47,272 nt of DNA, taken from assembly GCF_002419815.1 (NCBI RefSeq), contig NZ_DIGV01000030.1, forward strand, positions 1 to 47,272, in the 5' to 3' direction. A program made the position numbers and the translations under genes. Positions within the stretch are counted from its first letter, which is position 1, and the number at the start of each line of letters is the position of its first letter. Shown here piece after piece: positions 16,196 to 24,388 of the stretch. This DNA comes from Brevundimonas sp. UBA5713. Its GTDB lineage: Bacteria > Pseudomonadota > Alphaproteobacteria > Caulobacterales > Caulobacteraceae. Below the pieces are notes generated by a model, which was given only the letters and a program-made list of their open reading frames with translations, was not told where the DNA came from and made no database searches.

Positions 16196-16380
16196 GGGCG
16201 GTAGTGGCCTTCAAAAGCCCGCAAAGATTGACTCTGAAGGGGTTCGGGGTCATAAGCGCGCCCTTCACATCACGGGTTTGCGCCCGAGGTGCGTTTGAAC
16301 ACGGACGATGCGTGAACCGCCGTTGAGATCGTCCCTCCAATAGGGGAGGGACCGGGCCGCGTCATATAAGAGAGTAGACT

Positions 16381-16998
16381 ATGTCCAAGCGTCATAGCGC
16401 CAAGTACAAAATCGACCGCGCCATGGGTGAAAACCTGTGGGGCCGCGCCAAGTCGCCGGTCAACAAGCGTTCGTACGGCCCGGGCCAACACGGCCAGCGT
16501 CGTAAGTCGAAGGTTTCGGACTTTGGTCTGCAACTGAAGGCCAAGCAAAAGCTCAAGGGTTACTACGGCAACATCACCGAGAAGCAATTCTCGGCGATCT
16601 ACGCTGAAGCCAACCGTCGTAAGGGCAACACCTCGGAAAACCTGATCGGCCTGCTGGAATCGCGTCTGGACGCTATCGTCTACCGCGCCAAATTCGTGCC
16701 GACCGTTTGGGCTGCCCGTCAGTTCGTCTCGCACGGCCACGTCACCGTCAACGGCAAGAAGGTCGATATCGCTTCTTACCGCGTGAAGGCCGGCGACGTC
16801 GTCGAGGTCAAGGAAAAGTCGCGCAACATGGCTCTGGTGCTGGAAGCCCAGCAGTCGGGCGAGCGTGACATCCCGGACTATCTGGAACTGGGTGACCGCG
16901 GTTTCTCGGTGCGCTACGTGCGCGTGCCGGAACTGGCCGACGTGCCGTATCCGGTGAAGATGGAACCGAACCTGATCGTCGAATACTATTCGTCGTAA
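16381..16998 (+). CDS. rpsD: 30S ribosomal protein S4
   Basis: A 205-aa basic protein with the full S4 signature: the N-terminal region MSKRHSAKYKIDRAMGENLWG, the GPGQHGQRR segment usual in alphaproteobacteria, and the S4 RNA-binding domain around SRLDAIVYRAKFVPTVWAARQFVSHGHVTVNG (only key parts cited). It binds 16S rRNA early in assembly and often represses its own operon. Here it is a single gene, away from the alpha operon, as is common in this class. A GAGAG element precedes the ATG, and a strong terminator follows. Confidence 0.98.
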   Translation: MSKRHSAKYKIDRAMGENLWGRAKSPVNKRSYGPGQHGQRRKSKVSDFGLQLKAKQKLKGYYGNITEKQFSAIYAEANRRKGNTSENLIGLLESRLDAIVYRAKFVPTVWAARQFVSHGHVTVNGKKVDIASYRVKAGDVVEVKEKSRNMALVLEAQQSGERDIPDYLELGDRGFSVRYVRVPELADVPYPVKMEPNLIVEYYSS

Positions 16999-17037
16999 TC
17001 AGTAACGAAATCCCGTTTCGGCGGGAAAATCGTTCGG

Positions 17038-17072
17038 AGAAGGCTCCGCTTCGGCGGGGCCTTCTTTTCTTT
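17038..17072 (+). terminator. Intrinsic terminator of rpsD
   Basis: AGAAGGCTCCGC and GCGGGGCCTTCT pair (one T-G) around a TTCG tetraloop, followed by TTTCTTT. It lies 40 bases after the rpsD stop. Confidence 0.9.
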
Positions 17073-17150
17073 GTAAAAAATCACTGTTCCTTTCTTGTGC
17101 GAATGAGGTCATTCTGACCTTGGCCGTGCGCGTTCTGGAGGGAGGCCGAT

Positions 17151-17567
17151 ATGACGAAACTGAGCTTCCGCTCACTGACCCGCACCGCGCGCCTGATGGT
17201 GGTCGTCGGTGGCACTGCAGCCCTGTCGGCCTGCGCGACCCTGTCGTCTGAAATCGCGCCCATGCCCGGCACGCTGGAACCGATCCACGGCGCGGCCTTT
17301 ACCGACGATCTGGCCATTGTCCGTGTGACGTCGAACGGATGCACCACCAAGTCGGATCTGGTGCCTTATCTGACCCGTGCGCGCGACTTCTCGATCCTGA
17401 CGGTACGTCGTCTCAACGAGGACCAGTGCAACAATCCCATGCCCGATGGTCTGGAAGTTCAGTGGACCTTCGAGGAGCTGGGTTTGCCGCATGGCACGGC
17501 GGTGACCGTCAACAACCCGTTCCGGCTTAAGGACGTGGTTGTGCAGGGACGCGGCCGCTCCAGCTAA
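17151..17567 (+). CDS. Putative lipoprotein of unknown function
   Basis: A 138-aa protein with a basic N-terminus, a hydrophobic core and a lipobox ALSAC, giving a lipidated Cys28 after signal peptidase II cleavage. The mature part is mostly beta-strand in character, with two further cysteines (SNGCTTK and DQCNNP) that could form a disulfide in the periplasm. No known domain was recognised. GGGAGG precedes the ATG. It is monocistronic, with a GC-rich hairpin after the stop. Confidence 0.8.
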   Translation: MTKLSFRSLTRTARLMVVVGGTAALSACATLSSEIAPMPGTLEPIHGAAFTDDLAIVRVTSNGCTTKSDLVPYLTRARDFSILTVRRLNEDQCNNPMPDGLEVQWTFEELGLPHGTAVTVNNPFRLKDVVVQGRGRSS

Positions 17568-17599
17568 GGCTGGCCATTCTGTATAGCTTTACGAGACGT

Positions 17600-17628
17600 C
17601 AGGGCGCGGGGACGCGCCCCCTGCTTTG
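17600..17628 (+). terminator. Probable terminator after the lipoprotein gene
   Basis: GGGCGCG and CGCGCCC form a seven-base stem around GGGA, extended outward by CAG/CTG with one bulged base, followed by a weak CTTTGT. It lies between convergent genes and may help both. Confidence 0.5.
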
Positions 17629-17635
17629 TAGCGCC

Positions 17636-18061
17636 TCAGGCCGAAAACGGTGCCAGCATGTTGGCTTGAATACGCGTCGGGCGCAGGGTCTTGGCCTCGA
17701 CAAGACACCATTCGGAAATGCCCTGAGCGCAGACCTTGCCCTCGGCATCCTCGATACGGACATAGCGGGCAAAGCGCGGGCCCTGCGGGTCACCGACCCA
17801 GGTGCGGGCCACAATGCCCTTGGCGTCCGGCAGAATGCCACGGAAGTAGTCGATCTCGTGGCGCAGGGCGACCCACGACCATTTGGCGCGCGTTTGGTCG
17901 TCAAAGCGGGCGTTCCAGTGGGCGGTGCCCACATCCTGAAGCCAGCCGACATAGACCACATTGTTTACGTGGCCATTTTCGTCAATGTGCTCGGGCCGCA
18001 CGTCCAGCGGGACGACAAAGACCTCTCGGTCTGCGCGTGGTTCCAGTACGGCCCGTGCCAT
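17636..18061 (-). CDS. Hotdog-fold acyl-CoA thioesterase
   Basis: A 141-aa protein of the 4-hydroxybenzoyl-CoA thioesterase/YbgC-like class. The segment VRPEHIDENGHVNNVVYVGWLQD carries the pattern of Asp/Glu, Asn, His and Val-Asn-Asn-Tyr used by this fold, followed by a long helix and the strands VALRHEIDYFRGI and GIVARTWV. Members hydrolyse acyl-CoA esters, but the substrate cannot be inferred here. The start is three bases from the stop of grxD on the same strand, with GAGG inside the grxD end, so the two form an operon. Confidence 0.88.
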   Translation of the reverse strand: MARAVLEPRADREVFVVPLDVRPEHIDENGHVNNVVYVGWLQDVGTAHWNARFDDQTRAKWSWVALRHEIDYFRGILPDAKGIVARTWVGDPQGPRFARYVRIEDAEGKVCAQGISEWCLVEAKTLRPTRIQANMLAPFSA

Positions 18062-18064
18062 CGC

Positions 18065-18412
18065 TTAGTCCTCGACCCGGGCGATGCCCTTTTCGGCCAT
18101 CAGGGCCTGAAGCTCGCCGGACTGGAACATTTCGCGGACGATGTCGGAACCGCCGACGAACTCGCCCTTCACATAAAGCTGCGGAATGGTCGGCCAGTCG
18201 GTGTAGGTCTTGATGCCTTCGCGCAGGGATTCCGACTGCAGCACGTCAACGCCCACGAAGGCGACGCCCACGTGATCGAGGATCTGCACAGCCAGAGACG
18301 AGAAACCGCAACGCGGCGAATCCGGCGTGCCTTTCATAAACAGGACGACGTCATGATCCTTCACGGCGGAGTCGATGAAGGCGTGGACGGGATCGGCGTT
18401 TTGGTCAGTCAC
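18065..18412 (-). CDS. grxD: Monothiol glutaredoxin (Grx4/GrxD family)
   Basis: A 115-aa protein with the monothiol active site CGFS (Cys35), preceded by MKGTPDSP, and the glutathione-binding WPTIPQLYVKGEFVGGSDI block. GrxD proteins carry and transfer [2Fe-2S] clusters, usually together with BolA. Here no bolA gene is adjacent; the partner in the operon is instead a thioesterase. Length and motif order are standard. Confidence 0.96.
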   Translation of the reverse strand: MTDQNADPVHAFIDSAVKDHDVVLFMKGTPDSPRCGFSSLAVQILDHVGVAFVGVDVLQSESLREGIKTYTDWPTIPQLYVKGEFVGGSDIVREMFQSGELQALMAEKGIARVED

Positions 18413-18513
18413 TTGAGCTACCCTTTCGGCAAGCCTGTCAGCTAGGCAGCCGTAAGGGCGGGGTCAAGGTGTGCACTGCGAAAACCCTGTCACAAGCGTC
18501 GGGGAAACATCCC

Positions 18514-19764
18514 CTAATGCGTGGTGGTCAGCACCATCAGTTCGCGTGCGCGCTGCGCCAGCGCCGGTGCGCCAACCGAAGACGCCGCATCGGCGGCCTC
18601 GTACAGGGCCATGCCCAGATCACGCGCCCCTGAGGGATTGCGGGCGGTCAGGGCCAGAGCAATGCGCGACAGGGTGATCTGGTCTGCAGCCCAATCGACC
18701 GGCAAGGTCTCATCCATGGTAAGCGCCAGCCGCTGCACTGTGTCCAGCCGCAGGGCTTGAAGCGTAGGCGTGTCTCCATGGCTTTCTGCCCGATTGATGG
18801 CATGCGCCATTGCCCGCTCGCGTATAAGGGCTCCGAGGATCAATCCCGGCATATTGGTCAGGGCACAGGCCTCGTTCAGTTGCTGTTCCGGCATCGGGCC
18901 GCGGTCGGCGCGCAGAAGCTGGATCGCGGCCCAGTCCAGAGGGCTGTGGTCCGAGGAGAACTGATCGGCGGCAGCATCGAACAAGGCGTGGGCTTGCGAA
19001 CGGGCCTCATGGTCGCCGGCGATGGAAGCCAGCGCCGCCATCCCTGTGCCGCACAGCGCCAGCGCGCGGGCGCGGCTGACAGGGCGCTCATCCGGCTTGG
19101 CCTGCTCGACCAGTTGGCGCAGATCACGGCCCGCCTGATCCAGCAGGCGTGCATTGCGGGCCAGTATGCCCGCTTCCAGCGAGAGGGAGGCGCGCTCCAG
19201 TTTCAACTCGTCGCACACCAAAGCCATTTCGGGTGTCAGACCATCCATCGCTTCTGCCAAGCGGTTGGCTGCTTCAACCATCTGTTCCGGGCTGGAAGCG
19301 AGGCGGGCCTGACGGGCGCTAAGGCGTGCTTTCAGGGCTTCGATCTGGGCGGCAGTATCGGCCCGACGGGCTTGCGGTAGGCGCTCCAGACTGGACAGCA
19401 GACCCGTCAGACGACGCGGTGCGCCATAAAGGTCAAATACCAGAAGCGACGTCTGGCCCACGTCCAGCGCGGCAAGCATGGCCTGATCTTCGGTCTGGGC
19501 GGCCTTGGCGGCATCACGACTGGCCTGCTCGGCGCGGCGAAGGCTGTCTGTGGATCCCGTACGGCGGGCGTGTTCACGCCACAGGGCGGCGGCACGCATC
19601 CACGCTTCATACGGGCGCGAACACGAGACGCGGCCCGCGTCGGTGCTTTGATGACGGGCCTCTGTTTCGACCAGACCGACGCTGACCAGCTCCAACCATC
19701 CCAGGTCATAGCTGTCACGGGCCTTTTCAAACAGCCGCCTTAAATCTCTTCCAAACTCGAACAT
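18514..19764 (-). CDS. Helical protein of unknown function (416 aa)
   Basis: A long, soluble, almost entirely helical protein, rich in Ala, Leu, Arg and Glu, without a signal peptide or membrane helix. Segments such as EALKARLSARQARLASSPEQM and LDQAGRDLRQLVEQAKPDERP look like TPR or coiled-coil helices, but no clean consensus repeats were seen. The ATG at 19764 gives a start of MFEFGRDLRRLF. No family was recognised. It is separated from the next minus-strand gene (19867-20247) by about 100 bases and could be transcribed with it. Confidence 0.8.
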   Translation of the reverse strand: MFEFGRDLRRLFEKARDSYDLGWLELVSVGLVETEARHQSTDAGRVSCSRPYEAWMRAAALWREHARRTGSTDSLRRAEQASRDAAKAAQTEDQAMLAALDVGQTSLLVFDLYGAPRRLTGLLSSLERLPQARRADTAAQIEALKARLSARQARLASSPEQMVEAANRLAEAMDGLTPEMALVCDELKLERASLSLEAGILARNARLLDQAGRDLRQLVEQAKPDERPVSRARALALCGTGMAALASIAGDHEARSQAHALFDAAADQFSSDHSPLDWAAIQLLRADRGPMPEQQLNEACALTNMPGLILGALIRERAMAHAINRAESHGDTPTLQALRLDTVQRLALTMDETLPVDWAADQITLSRIALALTARNPSGARDLGMALYEAADAASSVGAPALAQRARELMVLTTTH

Positions 19765-19866
19765 TGCATCCGTTGTCCCGGATCGAGACCCGTCCTCAGG
19801 CCTCCACCATGGCTAAGCAAACGCAGCGCCAGCCTTCGGGTTCGATTTTGGAATACCTCAGGTTTT

Positions 19867-20247
19867 TTACTGACTGCGGGTGCCACCGTTCAGGGACGGT
19901 GCCTGTTGGCGACAGCGGCGCAGGTCGCGAAGCGTGTCGTCATGCGCTGATGACAGGCGACGCACGGCACCGATGCGGGCCTTCTGCATATCGTCTTCGG
20001 TGGCGGTGGGGCTGCGACCTTGCGCTGTGGCCAGCTGGATGGTTGTCAGCGACCAAAAGAGCGCGTCGTCATACAGGGCATGGCCCTCGGCTGTCTCGCC
20101 GCCCCTCAGCTCGCTGGCGGCCTGGGTCAGACCCGCGCACCGCAGGGCTGTTTCATAGGTGATAACCAAAGGCGCGGCCGGCCTGCCTTCGCCGGTCGCG
20201 GACTGGGAAGACATCAAAAGCAAGGCAGACGCGACGGCGGCTAACAT
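19867..20247 (-). CDS. Small exported protein of unknown function
   Basis: A 126-aa protein when started at the ATG at 20247, which has GGAG six bases upstream; an in-frame start at 20271 would put a Cys-rich stretch ahead of the signal and is less likely. The N-terminus (MLAAVASALLLMSS) is a short signal peptide. The mature part is helical and charged with two Cys residues (LRCAGLTQAA near the start and RRCRQQAP near the end), which could pair in the periplasm. The function is unknown. Confidence 0.7.
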   Translation of the reverse strand: MLAAVASALLLMSSQSATGEGRPAAPLVITYETALRCAGLTQAASELRGGETAEGHALYDDALFWSLTTIQLATAQGRSPTATEDDMQKARIGAVRRLSSAHDDTLRDLRRCRQQAPSLNGGTRSQ

Positions 20248-20593
20248 GTGGAACTCCACGCACAACAGCACCGGTTCGCCTTACCACAACACGTTCGGCG
20301 ACATGTGAAAAGCCGTCTTGGCTAAGCTTGGTATAGCACGGCCTAGAGATTTGCCGATACGGCCGGTGGTGGCAGTAACATTTGTTCACCCTGCGCTTGT
20401 GCATTGGTCATGCTTTATTACGGCGGCTCCTGTGATGTTCGCCAGGGGACTGGACGTCTCGGTGACACTGGGATTGTGTGTCACTTCGGGTCTGTGTCTG
20501 GTCATGCTGATTATGACACTGGGGTTGGAGCGACGGGATGTGGTCGCGCCGGTTTCCTCTGTTTCGGTCTAGGCACCGCGTAGGAGTATTGGG
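20248..20593. other. Gap with at most one tiny reading frame
   Basis: About 345 bases between a minus-strand exported protein gene and a plus-strand membrane protein gene. Apart from the possible small membrane frame at 20435-20572, no gene, terminator or CtrA box was recognised. It must contain the divergent promoters of both flanking genes. Confidence 0.5.
20435..20572 (+). CDS. Possible tiny one-helix membrane protein
   Basis: The ATG at 20435 opens a frame of 45 aa with one hydrophobic helix (about residues 8-30, VSVTLGLCVTSGLCLVMLIM) followed by LERRD, a common inside-facing charged end. No good ribosome binding site precedes it, and the longer frame reaching back to a TTG at 20318 has no better support. 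It lies 21 bases upstream of the YitT/YczE-like gene on the same strand, so it could be a short leading gene, or it could be chance. Confidence 0.3.
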   Translation: MFARGLDVSVTLGLCVTSGLCLVMLIMTLGLERRDVVAPVSSVSV

Positions 20594-21202
20594 TTGAAGA
20601 CGAAACAATGGTGGCTGCGGCTGGTGCAGCTTAATCTCGGGCTGTGGACGTTTGGTCTAGGGGCGGCGCTGATGGTGCGGGCCCATCTGGGGCTCGATCC
20701 GTGGAATGTGTTCCACCAAGGCCTGTCGGACCTGACCGGCCTCAGCATCGGCGTGATCAGCATCTTCTCCGGCGTGGTGGTGATGCTGTTGTGGGTGCCG
20801 CTGCGCTTGAGGCCGGGGCTGGGCACCCTGTTGAACATCCTGATGATCGGTCTGTCGCTGGACGCCTTTATGGCGGTGATACCGGACCTGAATGGCTGGC
20901 CTTTGCGTATCGGCGCACTGATGCTGGGTGTGGTGCTGACCGGTTTGGGATCGGCGGCCTATATCGGCGCGGGTATGGGCACGGGCCCGCGCGACGGGCT
21001 GATGATGGGGCTGAACCAGAAGTTCGGCTGGTCTATCCGCGTATCGCGTCTGTTGGTCGAGATTATCGTGCTGGCGTCCGGCTGGATGCTGGGTGGCGTG
21101 GTCGGCGTCGGCACTGTGGCCTTTGCCCTGTGCATCGGTCCTCTGGTGCAGTTCTTCCTGCCATTCTTCCAGAGATGGTGGGCACTCGGTCCGAAAGCCT
21201 AG
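20594..21202 (+). CDS. YitT/YczE-type integral membrane protein
   Basis: A 202-aa membrane protein with five to six hydrophobic helices, beginning at a TTG that has AGGAG seven bases upstream. The pattern AHLGLDPWNVFHQGLS and the later GAGMGTGPRDGLMMGLNQKFGWSIRVSRLLVE, with Gly-x-Gly-x-Gly-Pro-Arg-Asp-Gly, is the hallmark of the YczE/YyaS/YitT family. The role is unknown in most members. It ends four bases inside the convergent ada gene. Confidence 0.88.
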   Translation: MKTKQWWLRLVQLNLGLWTFGLGAALMVRAHLGLDPWNVFHQGLSDLTGLSIGVISIFSGVVVMLLWVPLRLRPGLGTLLNILMIGLSLDAFMAVIPDLNGWPLRIGALMLGVVLTGLGSAAYIGAGMGTGPRDGLMMGLNQKFGWSIRVSRLLVEIIVLASGWMLGGVVGVGTVAFALCIGPLVQFFLPFFQRWWALGPKA

Positions 21203-22281
21203 GCTGCGGCCTTGGTCTTCAAGGCGCGCTCGATCTCGATCAATCGCTGCTTGCGCCACAGACCGCCCGCATAGCCGGTGAGGGAGCCGTCGGCCCCGAT
21301 CACGCGGTGGCAGGGGATTATCAGGGCGATCTGGTTTGAGCCATTGGCGCGGGCCACGGCGCGCACAGCGGTCGGCTGTCCGATCTGGCGGGCGATATCA
21401 CCGTACGAACGGGTCTCGCCTGCTGGAATGGTTTGTAATGCGGTCCAGACGCGCTTGAAGAAGTCGGTGCCGTGCATGAACAGCGGCGTTTCGAACCGCG
21501 CGGATTTGGCGGCGAAATAGTCGGTCAGTTCGGCCTCGGCCTGTTCGGCGGGCGCAAAGCGGCCGATGCCCAGTCCGCCCGGCGTATTGGCCTGCATTTT
21601 GCGAAGTTCGGCGGGCAGGCCTTTGCAATCGACAAACTCCAGCAGGTGCAGGTGACTGGCGCTGCTAATGGCGATCATGTCGCCAAGGGCGGTGGGGATC
21701 CACGTCGCCCGCATGGCTCCGTCTGATTTCAGATCGGCCGGCGCACATCCCAACAGCTTGGCAAAGGCTGCGCGAAAGGCGCTGGGTGATTCAAAACTGG
21801 CATCCAGTTGGGCCGTCATCACCGATCCTCCGACAGCAAGGGTTTCAAAGCCCTCACGCAGACGGCGCTGTCTGGCCATCTCCAGAAAGGTCATGCCGAA
21901 ATGGCGTTTGAAGGCCCGGCGCACGGTGGACAGATCATAGCCCAGATCGGCCACGTCCTGCTCTGACCAACGCCGCTGTGGCTGGTCATCCAGACGGGCC
22001 AGAAGGTCGATGATGGCCGGCTCATTCTGCGCCGCAGCCTTGACAGGGTGACACCGTTTGCAGGGCCGGAAGCCCGCCTCCATACATTCGCCAACGGTCG
22101 CCCTGAACGTACAGTTCGCGCGCAGCGGCTTACGCGCCGGACAGGTCAGCCGACAGAAAATCCCCGTCGAATGCACGCAGACAAACGCCTGCCCGTCATA
22201 CCGGTCATCGCGGGCGACAAGGGCGTCATACAGAACATCATCGCTGGGCAGGTCGAACAACATATCGCTGTTGTACTCCAT
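21199..22281 (-). CDS. ada: Ada: methylphosphotriester/O6-methylguanine-DNA methyltransferase and regulator
   Basis: Ada removes methyl groups from DNA phosphates and from O6-methylguanine, and in the methylated form activates transcription. The 360-aa product has three parts: an N-terminal zinc domain with Cys43, Cys47, Cys74 and Cys77 (FCRLTC and CKRC), an AraC-type helix-turn-helix around residues 110-185, and a C-terminal methyltransferase with active-site Cys324 in PCHRV. All key cysteines are present. Alternative start Met7 is possible. Confidence 0.95.
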   Translation of the reverse strand: MEYNSDMLFDLPSDDVLYDALVARDDRYDGQAFVCVHSTGIFCRLTCPARKPLRANCTFRATVGECMEAGFRPCKRCHPVKAAAQNEPAIIDLLARLDDQPQRRWSEQDVADLGYDLSTVRRAFKRHFGMTFLEMARQRRLREGFETLAVGGSVMTAQLDASFESPSAFRAAFAKLLGCAPADLKSDGAMRATWIPTALGDMIAISSASHLHLLEFVDCKGLPAELRKMQANTPGGLGIGRFAPAEQAEAELTDYFAAKSARFETPLFMHGTDFFKRVWTALQTIPAGETRSYGDIARQIGQPTAVRAVARANGSNQIALIIPCHRVIGADGSLTGYAGGLWRKQRLIEIERALKTKAAA

Positions 22282-22329
22282 ACACGATGCCGCGCCGCCG
22301 ATTTTCGGGCGTCTATTGTCGCGCGCACG

Positions 22330-22354
22330 AAAAAGGGGAGGCCGGAGCCTCCCC
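22330..22354 (-). terminator. Intrinsic terminator of prfC
   Basis: On the minus strand GGGGAGGC and GCCTCCCC form a perfect eight-base stem around TCCG, followed by TTTTT. It starts nine bases after the prfC stop. Confidence 0.9.
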
Positions 22355-22362
22355 TGATGCGA

Positions 22363-23994
22363 TCAACCGCGTTCCAGCGTCTTGGAGAAGGTCACCTTCG
22401 GGAAGCGCTCTCCGACATAGCCGGTTTCCCACGACGACTTGGCGAGGAACACAGGGTTCTGGTCGATGTCGGTCGCCATTTGCGGGCGGTATTTGGAGGC
22501 GAAATCCTCAAGGTCGGCCTTTTCGCCGACGACCCAGCGGGCTTCGGCATAGGGCGACGGCTCGAAGATGACATCGAGGTTGTATTCGGCACCCAGACGG
22601 TCGGCCATAACCTCGAACTGAAGCTGGCCCACGGCACCGACGATGAAGTCCGCACCGATTTCCGGACGGAACAGCTGGGTCACGCCTTCCTCGGCCAGAC
22701 CTTCCAGCGCCTTCTTCAGGTGCTTGGCCTTGAGCGGGTCTTTCACGCGCACGCGCTGCAGGATTTCCGGCGCGAAGTTCGGCAAGCCCGCGAAGCGCAC
22801 GAGGCCGCTTTCCGACAGGCTGTCACCCACGCGCAGGACGCCGTGGTTAGGGATGCCGATCACGTCGCCCGCATAGGCTTCTTCGGCCAGTTCACGGTCG
22901 GAGGCGAAGAACATCATCGGCGCGTTGACCGACAACTGCTTGCCGGTGTTCTGCACCTTCAGCTTCATGCCGCGCTTGAACGAGCCCGACGCCATACGGA
23001 ACATGGCGATACGGTCGCGGTGGTTCGGGTCCATGTTGGCCTGAACCTTGAAGACGAAGCCGGTGACCTCGGTCTTGCCCGGATCGACCTCGATGGTGAT
23101 GGGTTCGGGCGCGTTACGGGTTTCCGGCGGCGCTTCCTTGCGGGCTGGCATGATCTTGGGGGCAGGGGCCCATTCGCCGATGGCGCGCAGCAGGTCTTCG
23201 ATACCGAAGTGGCGCAATGCCGAGCCCCACAAGATCGGGGTCATATGGCCTTCGAGGAAGGACTGTCGATCAAAGGCCGGATAGCCGCCCTCGACCAGTT
23301 CGAGCGCTTCGGTGACTTCCTCGTGCTCGCCCTGTTCGAAATACTGGGCGGCCTCGGTCAGCGGCAGGGCTTGCGGATGTTCGGGATCCTCGTCCGAACC
23401 GGCGGCCTTTTTGGCATAGGGCTGGAAGCGGCCGGTGCCGACCTCGACCAGACCGCGCAGACGGTTACCCGAGCCTGCGGGCCACCAGATCGGAGCCGGA
23501 TCAAGCTGAAGGCGCGAGGCGATTTCGTCCAGCAGAGCCATCGGGTCCTGCGACTCGCGGTCCAGCTTGTTGATGAAGGTGATGATCGGAATGTCGCGCA
23601 GGCGGCAAACCTCGAACAGCTTCAGCGTCTGCGGCTCGATGCCCTTGGCGGCGTCCAGCACCATGATGGCGCAGTCGGCAGCCGTCAGGGTGCGATAGGT
23701 GTCTTCCGAGAAGTCTTCGTGGCCCGGCGTATCGAGCAGGTTGAACATCTTGCCTTCGTGCTCGAAGGTCATGACCGAGGCGGTCACGGAGATGCCGCGC
23801 TCTTTTTCAATCTTCATCCAGTCCGAGCGCGCGCGGCGGTTCTCGCCGCGTGCCTTGACGGCCCCTGCGGCGCGCAGCGCGCCACCGGCCAGCAGGATGT
23901 GCTCGGTCAGGGTGGTTTTACCGGCGTCCGGGTGAGCGATGATGGCGAAGGTCCGGCGGCGGCCAGCCTCTTCGGCAATGGTCAATTTTGACAT
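22363..23994 (-). CDS. prfC: Peptide chain release factor 3
   Basis: RF3 is the GTPase that recycles RF1/RF2 after termination. The 543-aa protein has a P-loop AHPDAGKTT at residues 20-28, then G-motifs RGISVT, DTPGHEDF and INKLDRE, followed by translation-factor domains II and III. Length and motifs match PrfC rather than EF-G or LepA. Single gene, closed by its own terminator. The divergent neighbour is a tiny membrane protein gene. Confidence 0.97.
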   Translation of the reverse strand: MSKLTIAEEAGRRRTFAIIAHPDAGKTTLTEHILLAGGALRAAGAVKARGENRRARSDWMKIEKERGISVTASVMTFEHEGKMFNLLDTPGHEDFSEDTYRTLTAADCAIMVLDAAKGIEPQTLKLFEVCRLRDIPIITFINKLDRESQDPMALLDEIASRLQLDPAPIWWPAGSGNRLRGLVEVGTGRFQPYAKKAAGSDEDPEHPQALPLTEAAQYFEQGEHEEVTEALELVEGGYPAFDRQSFLEGHMTPILWGSALRHFGIEDLLRAIGEWAPAPKIMPARKEAPPETRNAPEPITIEVDPGKTEVTGFVFKVQANMDPNHRDRIAMFRMASGSFKRGMKLKVQNTGKQLSVNAPMMFFASDRELAEEAYAGDVIGIPNHGVLRVGDSLSESGLVRFAGLPNFAPEILQRVRVKDPLKAKHLKKALEGLAEEGVTQLFRPEIGADFIVGAVGQLQFEVMADRLGAEYNLDVIFEPSPYAEARWVVGEKADLEDFASKYRPQMATDIDQNPVFLAKSSWETGYVGERFPKVTFSKTLERG

Positions 23995-24152
23995 GAAAAA
24001 TCCTCTGACCGCGGGGGTTAGCGGAAAAGGCCCGTAAAGTCACCGTTCACGATGGTGTGAATGCCCCTATGCAACGAAAGGTCTTTAGGCGACGCTTTCC
24101 TAGCGAGACGGTGGCCCACGATGGTCATCGCCGCATAGGGAAAGGAAACGTC

Positions 24153-24308
24153 ATGGCTCTGGTACACCCCGGAAAGCCGCGTGCCCTGTCATTTGAACGC
24201 GGCGCGCGAGTATCCAAACCTCTTCATCCGGCCGTTGGCCTGTTGTGCGGCTTCGCCATCCTGGTGGGCGTCGCCACAGCGGTGCATTTCGTGTTCGGTT
24301 TTCTCTAA
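24153..24308 (+). CDS. Tiny membrane protein of unknown function (51 aa)
   Basis: The ATG at 24153 is preceded by AAAGGAAA with suitable spacing, and the upstream in-frame start at 24057 has none. The product has a basic N-terminal half (HPGKPRALSFERGARVSKP) and one transmembrane helix (about residues 29-50, VGLLCGFAILVGVATAVHFV). A clear terminator follows. A positive-inside single helix of this kind fits a small inner-membrane protein; the function is unknown. Confidence 0.65.
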   Translation: MALVHPGKPRALSFERGARVSKPLHPAVGLLCGFAILVGVATAVHFVFGFL

Positions 24309-24336
24309 CCCAATATGACTGACGCACGGCTTTAGA

Positions 24337-24378
24337 GGGCCGCGACTTCATCCAGTGGTGAAGCGCGGCCCTTTTGTT
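24337..24378 (+). terminator. Intrinsic terminator after the tiny membrane protein gene
   Basis: GGGCCGCG and CGCGGCCC form an eight-base outer stem, with TTCA/TGAA pairing inside, followed by TTTTGTT. It sits between convergent genes. Confidence 0.8.
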
Positions 24379-24388
24379 GTGTGCTGCA

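Noticed and set aside
16228..16256. TTGACT-N17-CATAAG as an rpsD promoter
   Set aside because: The -35 looks good but the -10 is poor, and it lies about 125 bases from the start codon. It was too weak to annotate.
20408..20608. Minus-strand frame in the gap before the YitT/YczE-type gene
   Set aside because: His/Gln/Arg-rich translation with no ribosome binding site; it is likely the shadow of the possible small membrane frame on the other strand.
22048..23991. Long plus-strand open frame opposite prfC
   Set aside because: Its translation is low-complexity and fully antisense to a clear PrfC gene; such shadow frames are common in GC-rich DNA.
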